Assembly (NCBI GenBank): GCA_025963725.1
Contig: JAOQAE010000004.1
Location: 555,616 to 619,615 of the forward strand
Source: Bacteroidota bacterium
GTDB lineage: Bacteria > Bacteroidota > Bacteroidia > 2-12-FULL-35-15
Reading direction: 5' to 3'
DNA: 64,000 nucleotides
Part shown: positions 1 through 8,655 of the stretch, piece by piece
How the letters are laid out: every line of letters starts with the position of its first letter
Numbering within the stretch: the first letter of the stretch is position 1
The notes under the pieces: generated by a model
The model's input: the letters and a program-made list of their open reading frames with translations, nothing else
Told to the model about the DNA's origin: nothing
Database searches by the model: none
Position numbers and translations under genes: made by a program

Positions 1-1
1 G

Positions 2-832
2 ATCGATAAAATTTCCGAGAAGCATGTGAAGGCCGATTCCTTCCAGGCAGCCATCTCACAGCAGCTCCCGGTGCTCATCGATTTTATAAAGAAGAAAGAC
101 CTCATCTACATCGATCCTTCCAAGCCGCTGGTAGTGCGCAAGGAGCCTGATTACATGGCAGGCGTTGCAGGTGCGTCCATTTCTGCGCCCGGCCCTTATG
201 ATAAGAACGGCAACACCTATTATAATGTAGGCAGCCTCTCCGGCTGGGACAAAGCCAAAGCGGAAAGCTACCTGCGTGAATACAATTATTACATCCTCCA
301 GATCCTGAACATTCACGAAGCCATCCCGGGGCATTACACACAGCTGGTGTACAGCAACCAGTCGCCAAGCCTCATCAAATCACTATTCGGGAACAGCGCG
401 ATGATCGAAGGCTGGGCCGTGTACACTGAGCGCATGATGCTTGAAAGCGGCTACGGCGATAATGCCGATGAAATGTGGCTGATGTATTATAAATGGAACC
501 TGAGAAGCACCTGCAACACCATCCTCGATTACAGTGTCCATACCAAGGACATGAGTAAGGAAGATGCCATGCACCTGCTCGTGGATGAAGCCTTCCAGCA
601 GAAAACCGAAGCGGAGAACAAATGGAAGAGGGTTTCTGTTACGCAGGTGCAGCTCTGCTGTTACTATACCGGCTATACCGAAATTTATGATTTCCGCGAA
701 GAGCTGAAAAAGCAAATGGGCGATAAGTTCGACCTGAAAAAATTTCATGAAAAATTCCTGAGCTACGGAAGTGCCCCCGTGAAGTATATCAAAGAATTAA
801 TGCTGGCGGAAATGAACCCACGCACCAACTAA
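2..832 (+). CDS. DUF885 family protein, C-terminal part (5' truncated by window edge)
   Basis: The reading frame is open from base 2 with no start codon before the window edge, so the N-terminal part of the gene lies outside. The visible part holds an HExxPGH motif (HEAIPGH, bases 314-334) followed about 25 residues later by GWAVYTE, the pattern of the DUF885 family. These are predicted zinc-dependent peptidase-like proteins, often exported in Bacteroidota; the histidines and the downstream glutamate are the likely metal ligands. A GTG at base 26 could be mistaken for the start, but the family is usually 550-600 residues, so it is internal. The substrate is unknown. The next gene begins 13 bases after the stop, so the two may be co-transcribed. 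Confidence 0.85.
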   Translation: MDKISEKHVKADSFQAAISQQLPVLIDFIKKKDLIYIDPSKPLVVRKEPDYMAGVAGASISAPGPYDKNGNTYYNVGSLSGWDKAKAESYLREYNYYILQILNIHEAIPGHYTQLVYSNQSPSLIKSLFGNSAMIEGWAVYTERMMLESGYGDNADEMWLMYYKWNLRSTCNTILDYSVHTKDMSKEDAMHLLVDEAFQQKTEAENKWKRVSVTQVQLCCYYTGYTEIYDFREELKKQMGDKFDLKKFHEKFLSYGSAPVKYIKELMLAEMNPRTN

Positions 833-845
833 TTGTTAACTGAGT

Positions 846-2096
846 ATGCTCGTTTCCTGTAATAAAGTGCCCAATAAGAAGAGATCGGCAGTGCGTAAAA
901 AAGCCTCCGGTTTTGCCTTTGCCGTATACGATTCTGTTTCCATGATCAATAAGGAACACTGGAACGGCATTGTGGGCCATGGCAGCGAATTCCTGGAGAT
1001 CCCTTTTTTATCCGTGATCGAGAGAACGCGGCCGGGGAACATGCGATTTCATTACGCCATTATTTACGACCAGGGAGAGCCGGTTGCCATCTCTTATTTC
1101 CAGGTCATCGATTTTTCTGCCGAAAGCTTCGACAGCATCCTCGAGCAGGACAATTCCGAATTTTCATGCTTCATCACCGATTATATTAAAAAGCACCTCG
1201 CCAATCACATCCTGCGCAGCGCCGATAAGATCAACATGCGCCTGCTCATTTGCGGAAATGCTTATGTAAGCGGAGAGCATGGCTTTACCTGTGCCCCTGG
1301 CGTGGATAAAACCGGGGTGATCGATGCGCTTGCCGATGTGATCTACCGCATCAGCCGCGCTGAAAAGCTCAGGGGGAAAATTGCCGCCGTGCTGGTGAAG
1401 GATTTTTATCCTGCCTCGCTCGAGCATGCCTCCGAGCTGGAAGAATACAAGTACCACGATTTTTTGGTGGAGCCCAATATGATCGTCGATATTCAGTGGC
1501 AAACCTTTGAAGAGTACCTGGGCGCCATGAGCAAAAAGTACCGGAACCGTGCAAAGAGCATTGTTAAAAAAGGTGTAGCCCTCGAGCGGAAGGAATTCAG
1601 TGCCGCCGAGATCCTCGCGAATGCGGCGGAGATCCAAACGCTGTTCAACAACGTTCACCTGAAGGCCAAATTCAGAATGGTTTCCGTGGATTCCGCTTAC
1701 TTTGCAGAGCTGAAAAGCACGCTCAGCGATAAATTCAGCTTTACAGGGTATTACCATAATGAAAAGCTGGTGGGCTTCCGTTCAGCCTTTACCCTGAACA
1801 ATGAGCTGGAAGCGCATTTCATTGGCCTCGACTATGAGGTGAACAAAGAGCTGGAAGTGTACCAGAACATCCTGTACGATTACATCATCGAAGCCATAAA
1901 GCTGGGCAAAAAGCAGCTGATCCTCGGGCGCACTGCATCTGAGATCAAAAGCACCGTAGGGGCCGAAGCGCACGAGCTTACCTGCTATATCCGCCACCGG
2001 AATCCCCTTTCCAACCGCATTATTAAGCCTTTTATTGATTATTTGAAGCCTTCCGAGTGGGTCCCACGCAACCCTTTTAAAGAAATTAGCATCTGA
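846..2096 (+). CDS. GNAT-fold acyltransferase, FemAB/BioF2-like (Acetyltransf_6 type)
   Basis: A 416-residue protein without a convincing signal peptide or membrane segments. From about residue 215 it shows FEEYLGAMSKKYRNR and then a lysine-rich stretch, the pattern of the second GNAT domain in BioF2-like acetyltransferases (Acetyltransf_6), related to FemAB aminoacyltransferases. The C-terminal part (ELEAHFIGLDYEVNKE and LGRTASEIKSTVGA) fits the acyl-CoA-binding core of that fold. Members act in envelope or capsule modification and small-molecule N-acylation; the substrate here cannot be read. It begins at ATG 846, 13 bases after the DUF885 gene. The family assignment is fairly secure, the biological role is not. 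Confidence 0.7.
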   Translation: MLVSCNKVPNKKRSAVRKKASGFAFAVYDSVSMINKEHWNGIVGHGSEFLEIPFLSVIERTRPGNMRFHYAIIYDQGEPVAISYFQVIDFSAESFDSILEQDNSEFSCFITDYIKKHLANHILRSADKINMRLLICGNAYVSGEHGFTCAPGVDKTGVIDALADVIYRISRAEKLRGKIAAVLVKDFYPASLEHASELEEYKYHDFLVEPNMIVDIQWQTFEEYLGAMSKKYRNRAKSIVKKGVALERKEFSAAEILANAAEIQTLFNNVHLKAKFRMVSVDSAYFAELKSTLSDKFSFTGYYHNEKLVGFRSAFTLNNELEAHFIGLDYEVNKELEVYQNILYDYIIEAIKLGKKQLILGRTASEIKSTVGAEAHELTCYIRHRNPLSNRIIKPFIDYLKPSEWVPRNPFKEISI

Positions 2097-2117
2097 TATC
2101 TGAAGTCGGAGGGGGAT

Positions 2118-2149
2118 ATTGTAAAAACCGATAATAACCCATATATTGG
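2118..2149 (+). promoter_or_regulatory. Candidate Bacteroidota promoter for the first giant T9SS gene
   Basis: ATTG at 2118-2121, a 20-base spacer, then TATATTGG at 2142-2149. This resembles the Bacteroidota -33/-7 consensus (TTTG, 19-21 nt, TAnnTTTG) with one mismatch in each box. It would start transcription near 2156, about 35 bases before ATG 2191. Confidence 0.4.
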
Positions 2150-2190
2150 CTAAATATTTTTTGAACTCTGACTAATTTTTTTTTTGATTG

Positions 2191-5100
2191 ATGAAATTAC
2201 TTCCTACATGTATTCTTGCAGGCCTGGGATTATTGTCCTCTCTTTCTTTTGCCCAGCGCGGTAAAGACGGGAACGTGACCGTGAATACAGCGAATCGTAT
2301 CGTGAACGAATACACCGGTGTAACGGCCAATGTGGCTGCCGGTGCAACATCGATTTCAGTTACCGCCAGCAGCTTAAATGCCAACGGGCGCTTTACAGGG
2401 AACCTTGCCCCCGGCGATCTCATTATGATCATCCAGATGCAGGGCGCCACCATTCTCGGCCAGCCCGATGCAGGTGTGCCTGCCATCAGCGATCCGAACG
2501 ATCCTACCTGGGGAACAGTTACCAGCTACAATAATTCAGGAAGATATGAATATGCCGAAGTGCTCGCAGTTCCGAATGCGACCACCATTACGGTTGACTG
2601 CGGGCTCACCTATAGTTATACTGCCACAGGGAAAACACAAGTTGTGCGTGTGCCGCGATACAATTCACTTACGCTCACTGCGCCCGGCGTGCTTACCTGC
2701 CAGGCATGGAGCGGGACCACCGGCGGGGTGCTGGCAGTAGAAGTGCTCGGAAATACTACCATGAATGCGGGTTCAAAGATCAATACCACAGGAACCGGCT
2801 TCAGGGGCGGTGCGGTGTTCACAACCACGGGGAGGACAACCACCGGGCTGTATTCCTGCGCATCGCTCGATGTAGGAACAAATAAAGGAGAAGGCATTGC
2901 AGGATATGATACCGACTATACGCCTTATGGCGGAAAGTTCTGCCGTGCAGCCCCTGCAAATGCCGGCGGCGGCGGTAACGTATGGAATACCGGCGGCGGC
3001 GGCGGCGGAAATGCCGGCAATACCGCGGCATGGACCGGGCAGGGAAATCCGAATACAAGCGGCGCGGGCTGGACAGCAGCCTGGAACCTCGAATCCCCGG
3101 GCTTTGCAACTTCCACATCTTCGGGTGGAGGAAGAGGCGGATATTCTTTTTCAAGCTCCAACCAGAACGCTACCACGCTCGGGCCCGGAACTCCCGGTGT
3201 TACCAATGCATGGGGCGGATCGTACCGTTATAATTTAGGAGGGCTCGGTGGCCGTCCGCTCGATTATTCCGGCGGCAGGATCTTCCTTGGCGGCGGCGGC
3301 GGCGCAGGTGAGCAGGATAACGGACAGGCAGGCGCAGGCGGAAGAGGCGGCGGGATCATTTATTTTGTAACATACGGCACATTCACAGGAACCGGCAACG
3401 ACTCTATTATTTCCGACGGCGCAGTTGGCGGAAGCACTAATATTTCAGGCTCAAATCCGGGTAAGGATGCGGGCGGCGGGGCAGGAGCAGGCGGAACTAT
3501 TATCCTTAATACGACTGGCGTTGTTTCGGGTGTTGCCATTCGTGCAAATGGTGGCATCGGCGGATTCCAGCTTCAGAACACCAGCGGGTTCTTCAATCTT
3601 ACCGAGGCGGAAGGCCCGGGCGGCGGCGGCGGCGGCGGCTACATCGCAGTGGCCAACGGAACACCGGCTCAGCAGGCAAACGGCGGCAACAGTGGCTATA
3701 CGCAGTCTTCACAACTTTCCGAATTCCTTCCCAACGGCGCAACCATGGGCGGCGCCGGACTTACAGGACAAACCATTACCAATTTTACGATCTCGGCAGC
3801 CAACGTAACCATTTGTTCCGGCAACACGGCCACGCTTACGGCAACATTAACAGGAACAGTTCCCCCGGGAACAACCATCACCTGGTGGAATGCGCAAACC
3901 GGCGGCTCTGTAGTAGGTTCCGGCTCTTCGTTCACAACACCTGCGCTTGCAAGCACAACAACCTATTATGTGGGCACCTGTCCGGGTACATACCGGATCG
4001 CGGTAGTTGTAACTGTTAATCCCGGCTTAACGGTAACCGTAAATTCACCAACGATCTGCTCCGGCGGAACGGCAACATTAACGGCTTCCGGCGGCACCAC
4101 TTATACCTGGACCGCGGGCGCTACACCAACAGGTGCGAACACTGCTACCGCAAGCCCGGCATCCACAACAACCTTTACGGTAACCGGCACAACAGGAAGC
4201 TGCTCGGGAACCGCCGTAGCGACCGTTTCCGTGAACCCTGCACCGGTGGCAACCTTCAGCTATACCGGAACACCTTATTGCCAGAATGCAGCTAATCCCT
4301 CTCCAAATTTCAGCGGCGGCGGATCTGCCGGCACATTCACATCCACGGCAGGCTTAAGCATTACAGCTGGTACGGGTGTGGTGAACCTCGCGGCCAGCAC
4401 ACCGGGAACCTACACGGTAACCAACACGATCCCTGCAGCGGGCGGTTGTCCTGCCGCAACAGCCACTTCCAGTATTACTATCACGGCGCAGCAGGTGGCA
4501 ACCTTCAGCTATGCAGGAACTCCTTATTGCCAGAATGCAGCCAATCCTTCGCCAACATTCAGCGGCGGCGGCGTTGCAGGTGTATTCAGCTCCACAGCGG
4601 GCTTAAGCCTTAACTCTTCAACCGGGCAGGTGAATCTTCTTGCCAGCACCCCGGGAACATACACCGTTACAAATACAATTGCAGCTTCGGGCGGATGCCC
4701 TACCGTTACTGCAACATCACCGATCACGATCACTGCGCAGCCGGTAGCAACATTCAGCTACACGGGAACACCATATTGTAAAACGGCTGCGAATCCATCA
4801 CCTGCATTCAGCGGCGGCGGTGTTGCCGGAACATTTACATCCACAGCCGGCCTGAGCATTACTGCGGGAACCGGAGTGGTAAATCTTTCGGCAAGCACGC
4901 CCGGAACGTACACGGTTACGAATACGATCCCTGCTGCAGGCGGCTGTCCTGCCGCTACAGCCACCGCTTCCATCACTATCACAGCGCAACCTGTAGCCAC
5001 ATTCAGCTACACGGGTACGCCTTATTGCCAGAACGCAGCGAACCCATCCCCGACATTCAGCGGCGGCGGAGTTGGGGGAACATTCACGTCCACCGCAGGC

Positions 5101-8100
5101 TTAAGCATTAACGCCGCAACAGGCGCTGTTAATTTATTGGCCAGCACCCCGGGAACTTACACGGTAACAAATACCATTGCCGCTTCGGGCGGATGTGCTG
5201 CAGTAACGGCCACATCCCCGATCACCATTACGGCACAACAGGTGGCTACATTCAGCTACACGGGAACTCCCTACTGCCAGAATGCGGCCGATCCGTCACC
5301 AACATTCAGCGGCGGCGGAGCTGCGGGAATATTCACATCCACCGCAGGCCTCAGCATCACAGCGGGCACGGGCGTAGTAAACCTTGCCGCAAGCACGCCG
5401 GGAACCTATACGGTAACCAATACCATTCCTGCTGCAGGTGGCTGTCCGGCTGCCACAGCTACCGCTTCCATTACAATTACGGCACAGCCGGTAGCTACGT
5501 TCAGCTATACGGGAACACCGTATTGCCAGAGCGCTGCCGATCCATCGCCAACGTTTAGCGGCGGAGGTGCTGCAGGAACATTCACATCCACGGCCGGCTT
5601 AAGCATTGCAGCCGCTACGGGTATTGTAGACCTTTCGGCAAGCACGCCCGGAACCTACACGGTGGCCAATACTATTCCTGCTTCTGGCGGATGCGCAGCT
5701 GCAACAGCCACATCGTCGATCACCATCACTGCGCTGCAAACAGCGGCCTTCAGCTATACCGCATCACCGTATTGCCAGGATGCTGCCGATCCTTCTCCTG
5801 TTTTTGGAGCAGGAAGCGTTGCGGGTACATTCACATCCACTGCCGGCCTGAGCATCAACGCGTCTTCCGGGCTGGTAGACCTTGCAGGAAGCACGGCAGG
5901 AACATATACAGTTACCAATACGATCGCTGCCTCGGGCGGTTGTCCTGCAGTTACGGCAACTTCATCCATTACCATTACACCGGTACAGAGCGCGGCCTTC
6001 AATTATTCATCTTCAACGTTCTGCGTTTCGGGTACCGATCCGTTACCAACGATCACCGGCACACCGGGCGGAACATTCACGGCTTCTCCTGCCGGCATCA
6101 GCATTAATACCGGCACAGGAACGATCACGCTGGCCTCGACCGCATTGAATACATACGCCATAACGTATACCACGGCAGGGCCTTGTCCGGCGAGCAGCAC
6201 CATTAACGTTACCATCACCAATGCACCTGTAGCTACGTTCAGCTATACGGGAACTCCTTATTGCCAGTCGGGCAGCGATCCATCGCCAACGTTTAGTGGC
6301 GGCGGAACGGCCGGAACCTTTACATCCACGGCAGGATTGGTATTTGTAAGTGCTGCAACGGGTGAGGTCGACCTTTCGGCGAGCAGCCCGGGAACGTATA
6401 CCGTTACCAATACGATCCCCGCTTCGGGCGGATGTGCAGCTGCAACGGCAACTTCATCCATTACGATCACGGCTCCGGCCATCGCGGCATTCAGCTACGC
6501 GGGCACACCTTATTGCCAGAACGGAACAGATCCTTCACCAACGCTTGCGGCAGGCGGAACTGCCGGCACGTTCAGTTCCACAGGCGGACTCAGCATCAAT
6601 TCCTCAACGGGCCTTGTCGACCTTTCGGCAAGCACTGCAGGCACATACACGGTGATCAATACTGTGGGCGGCAGCTGCGGCAGCACGGATTCAACTACCA
6701 TTACTATTACTGCGCCGTCTGATGCCACCATCACTCAACCTTCCACCATCTGCGTAAGCGCTGCTGCATTTAACCTCAGCGCTGCAACAGGCGGAGGAAC
6801 CTGGACGGGAACGGGCATTACAGACGGGCTTAACGGAACATTTGATCCTGCCACTGCAGGTACCGGCTCTCACGTGATCACTTACACAGTAGGCGGATCA
6901 TGCGGTGCAACGGATACGGTTACCGTAACCGTAAGCTCCCTGCTCAATGCAACGATTACCACTATACCACCAGCCTGCGTGGCTTCTTCTGCCTTCAATC
7001 TTTCGGCGGCCACAGGCGGCGGAACATGGAGCGGAACAGGCATCACGGATGGTACAAACGGAACATTCGATCCTTCGGTAGCGGGTGTGGGAACATTCAC
7101 CATCACCTATACGATCAGCGGAAGCTGCGGTAATTCGGATACGGCGCTTGTTACCGTTTCTTCAAATTCCAACGCAACCATCACTCAACCGGCGGCAGTT
7201 TGCCAGGGTGCAGCTGCATTCAATTTAACGGCAGCCACTTCGGGTGGAACCTGGTCGGGAACAGGCATCACCGATCCGGTGGCGGGCACATTCGATCCTT
7301 CGGTTGCCGGGGCGGGAACATATACAATTACGTATGCCATCAGCGGAAGCTGCGCGGCAAGCGATACGGTGCTCGTTACGGTGAACACCGTTGCCAATGC
7401 CACTATTTCCCCTGTCAGCAGTGTATGCGTGGGCGCGTCGCCATTCAACCTTACAGCAGCTTCACCGGGTGGTGCGTGGACGGGAACAGGGATCACAGAT
7501 GCCGCGAACGGAACGTTCAGCCCTGCCACTGCGGGTGTGGGCGGACATGTGATCACCTATAGCATCAGCGGCTCATGCGCTGCATCGGATACCGTAACAG
7601 TGAACGTAACCGCACCGCTCAACGCAGCGATCAGCAGCGTTGCACCGGTTTGCGCAGGCTCCCCGGCATTTAATCTTACTGCTGCAACTGCCGGCGGAAC
7701 ATGGTCGGGAACCGGCATTACAAACACCGCTGCGGGAACATTCGACCCTGCCGTTTCCGGCGCAGGAACATTTGCGATCACTTATGCGATCTCCGGCGCC
7801 TGTGGCGACACCGCCACGCAGAGCGTTACAGTGAACGCCTTGCCTTCGCCTGTCGCCACGCCTGATATTACAAGCGGCTGCGCACCGGTATGCGTTCAGT
7901 TCATCGAATCGGTAAGCACAACCTGCACATCTGTAAGCTATGATTTTGGCGACGGTACCACCGCGGGATCTTCCAATCCTTTACATTGTTATACGGCCGC
8001 AGGCACTTACGGATATACCATTACCTGTACCGATGCGAACGGATGCGTGGGTACAGCCACTGTTCCTGCGATCATCAATGTATCGGCACAGCCGGTTGCA

Positions 8101-8625
8101 ATGATGTCCATTTCACCTTCAGGCGTTGTGCCAACAAACACCGCGATCACCTTTACGGATGTTTCCACATCAGGAGGCCTCCAGGAATGGGATTTCGGCG
8201 ATCCTGCCTCATCGAACAACACCTCGTTCCTGTCGGCCGACATCCACACCTATGCAAATGAAGGAACCTATTGTGTAATGCTTGTTTCAGCCAATACCAG
8301 CGGGTGTGTGGATACGGTAACAGAGTGCGTTGTGGTGGCAAATGACGCTACGGTGAATATCCCGAATATCTTCACCCCGAACGGGGATGGAAATAATGAT
8401 GTATTCTTTATTTCCTCAACTGGAGTGAAAGAATTAACTTGCACCGTTTATGACCGGTGGGGATTAAAGATCGCGGAGCTTAATTCCGTGAATGCAGGAT
8501 GGGATGGAAGGACCACCAGCGGAAATACAGCTTCGGACGGCGTATATTATTTTATACTTGATATAAAAGGATTGAATGATAAGACGATCCAGAAACAGGG
8601 ATTTGTTCAGCTACTCAGTAAATAA
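2191..8625 (+). CDS. Giant repeat-built secreted protein with type B T9SS sorting domain
   Basis: A 2144-residue secreted protein. I chose ATG 2191 over the adjacent TTG 2188; it gives a signal peptide ending near SLSFAQ. In order: a glycine-rich N-terminal region (about residues 30-530) with GGGGG runs; a CHU_C-associated Ig-like domain (about 535-610); ten tandem modules of about 83 residues beginning A(T/A)FSY.G.PYC (bases 4249-6720); five 75-residue modules with GGTWSGTGIT (6721-7845); two PKD-like domains (YDFGDG and WDFGDP); and a C-terminal gliding-associated type B sorting domain (NIFTPNGDGNNDVF, then YDRWG). Such proteins are exported by T9SS and act as adhesins or surface filaments. 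The ligand is unknown. The next gene is a shorter relative directly downstream. Confidence 0.9.
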   Translation: MKLLPTCILAGLGLLSSLSFAQRGKDGNVTVNTANRIVNEYTGVTANVAAGATSISVTASSLNANGRFTGNLAPGDLIMIIQMQGATILGQPDAGVPAISDPNDPTWGTVTSYNNSGRYEYAEVLAVPNATTITVDCGLTYSYTATGKTQVVRVPRYNSLTLTAPGVLTCQAWSGTTGGVLAVEVLGNTTMNAGSKINTTGTGFRGGAVFTTTGRTTTGLYSCASLDVGTNKGEGIAGYDTDYTPYGGKFCRAAPANAGGGGNVWNTGGGGGGNAGNTAAWTGQGNPNTSGAGWTAAWNLESPGFATSTSSGGGRGGYSFSSSNQNATTLGPGTPGVTNAWGGSYRYNLGGLGGRPLDYSGGRIFLGGGGGAGEQDNGQAGAGGRGGGIIYFVTYGTFTGTGNDSIISDGAVGGSTNISGSNPGKDAGGGAGAGGTIILNTTGVVSGVAIRANGGIGGFQLQNTSGFFNLTEAEGPGGGGGGGYIAVANGTPAQQANGGNSGYTQSSQLSEFLPNGATMGGAGLTGQTITNFTISAANVTICSGNTATLTATLTGTVPPGTTITWWNAQTGGSVVGSGSSFTTPALASTTTYYVGTCPGTYRIAVVVTVNPGLTVTVNSPTICSGGTATLTASGGTTYTWTAGATPTGANTATASPASTTTFTVTGTTGSCSGTAVATVSVNPAPVATFSYTGTPYCQNAANPSPNFSGGGSAGTFTSTAGLSITAGTGVVNLAASTPGTYTVTNTIPAAGGCPAATATSSITITAQQVATFSYAGTPYCQNAANPSPTFSGGGVAGVFSSTAGLSLNSSTGQVNLLASTPGTYTVTNTIAASGGCPTVTATSPITITAQPVATFSYTGTPYCKTAANPSPAFSGGGVAGTFTSTAGLSITAGTGVVNLSASTPGTYTVTNTIPAAGGCPAATATASITITAQPVATFSYTGTPYCQNAANPSPTFSGGGVGGTFTSTAGLSINAATGAVNLLASTPGTYTVTNTIAASGGCAAVTATSPITITAQQVATFSYTGTPYCQNAADPSPTFSGGGAAGIFTSTAGLSITAGTGVVNLAASTPGTYTVTNTIPAAGGCPAATATASITITAQPVATFSYTGTPYCQSAADPSPTFSGGGAAGTFTSTAGLSIAAATGIVDLSASTPGTYTVANTIPASGGCAAATATSSITITALQTAAFSYTASPYCQDAADPSPVFGAGSVAGTFTSTAGLSINASSGLVDLAGSTAGTYTVTNTIAASGGCPAVTATSSITITPVQSAAFNYSSSTFCVSGTDPLPTITGTPGGTFTASPAGISINTGTGTITLASTALNTYAITYTTAGPCPASSTINVTITNAPVATFSYTGTPYCQSGSDPSPTFSGGGTAGTFTSTAGLVFVSAATGEVDLSASSPGTYTVTNTIPASGGCAAATATSSITITAPAIAAFSYAGTPYCQNGTDPSPTLAAGGTAGTFSSTGGLSINSSTGLVDLSASTAGTYTVINTVGGSCGSTDSTTITITAPSDATITQPSTICVSAAAFNLSAATGGGTWTGTGITDGLNGTFDPATAGTGSHVITYTVGGSCGATDTVTVTVSSLLNATITTIPPACVASSAFNLSAATGGGTWSGTGITDGTNGTFDPSVAGVGTFTITYTISGSCGNSDTALVTVSSNSNATITQPAAVCQGAAAFNLTAATSGGTWSGTGITDPVAGTFDPSVAGAGTYTITYAISGSCAASDTVLVTVNTVANATISPVSSVCVGASPFNLTAASPGGAWTGTGITDAANGTFSPATAGVGGHVITYSISGSCAASDTVTVNVTAPLNAAISSVAPVCAGSPAFNLTAATAGGTWSGTGITNTAAGTFDPAVSGAGTFAITYAISGACGDTATQSVTVNALPSPVATPDITSGCAPVCVQFIESVSTTCTSVSYDFGDGTTAGSSNPLHCYTAAGTYGYTITCTDANGCVGTATVPAIINVSAQPVAMMSISPSGVVPTNTAITFTDVSTSGGLQEWDFGDPASSNNTSFLSADIHTYANEGTYCVMLVSANTSGCVDTVTECVVVANDATVNIPNIFTPNGDGNNDVFFISSTGVKELTCTVYDRWGLKIAELNSVNAGWDGRTTSGNTASDGVYYFILDIKGLNDKTIQKQGFVQLLSK
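2991..3008 (+). repeat. (CGG)6 trinucleotide tract coding polyglycine
   Basis: Six CGG units in the glycine-rich N-terminal region of the giant T9SS protein. A second (CGG)6 tract lies at 3621-3638. Slippage by whole units would alter the glycine run without breaking the frame. Confidence 0.8.
3621..3638 (+). repeat. (CGG)6 trinucleotide tract coding polyglycine
   Basis: Second of two (CGG)6 tracts within the same gene, again encoding consecutive glycines before the Ig-like domain. Confidence 0.8.
4249..6720 (+). repeat. Ten tandem modules with 249-bp period inside the giant T9SS gene
   Basis: Module starts (codon before TFSY or AFSY) fall at 4249, 4498, 4747, 4996, 5245, 5494, 5743, 5992, 6232 and 6484. 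The first eight intervals are exactly 249 bp except the last, which is 240, followed by one of 252. Each unit codes for about 83 residues with a conserved pair of cysteines (PYC near the start and GGC near the end) that could form a disulfide. Synonymous positions differ freely between units, so these are not very recent copies. Confidence 0.9.
6721..7845 (+). repeat. Five tandem modules with 225-bp period inside the giant T9SS gene
   Basis: Units start at 6721, 6946, 7171, 7396 and 7621, exactly 225 bp (75 residues) apart. Each has the pattern (D/N)ATI..., C, then GG.W.GTGIT, FDP or FSP, ITY and GSCG or GSCA. The same module occurs seven times in the next gene. Confidence 0.9.
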
Positions 8626-8655
8626 ATGATAATAAAAAAACAACACAAAAACAAC

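Noticed and set aside
4249-6720. Regular repeats that could be mistaken for a CRISPR array
   Set aside because: Units are 249 bp, in frame, and encode a secreted module; there are no short identical repeats with unique spacers.
3696-7781. Several 70-200-residue frames antisense to the repeats of the giant T9SS gene
   Set aside because: They recur with the 249- and 225-bp period, so they are just the shadow of the repeats.
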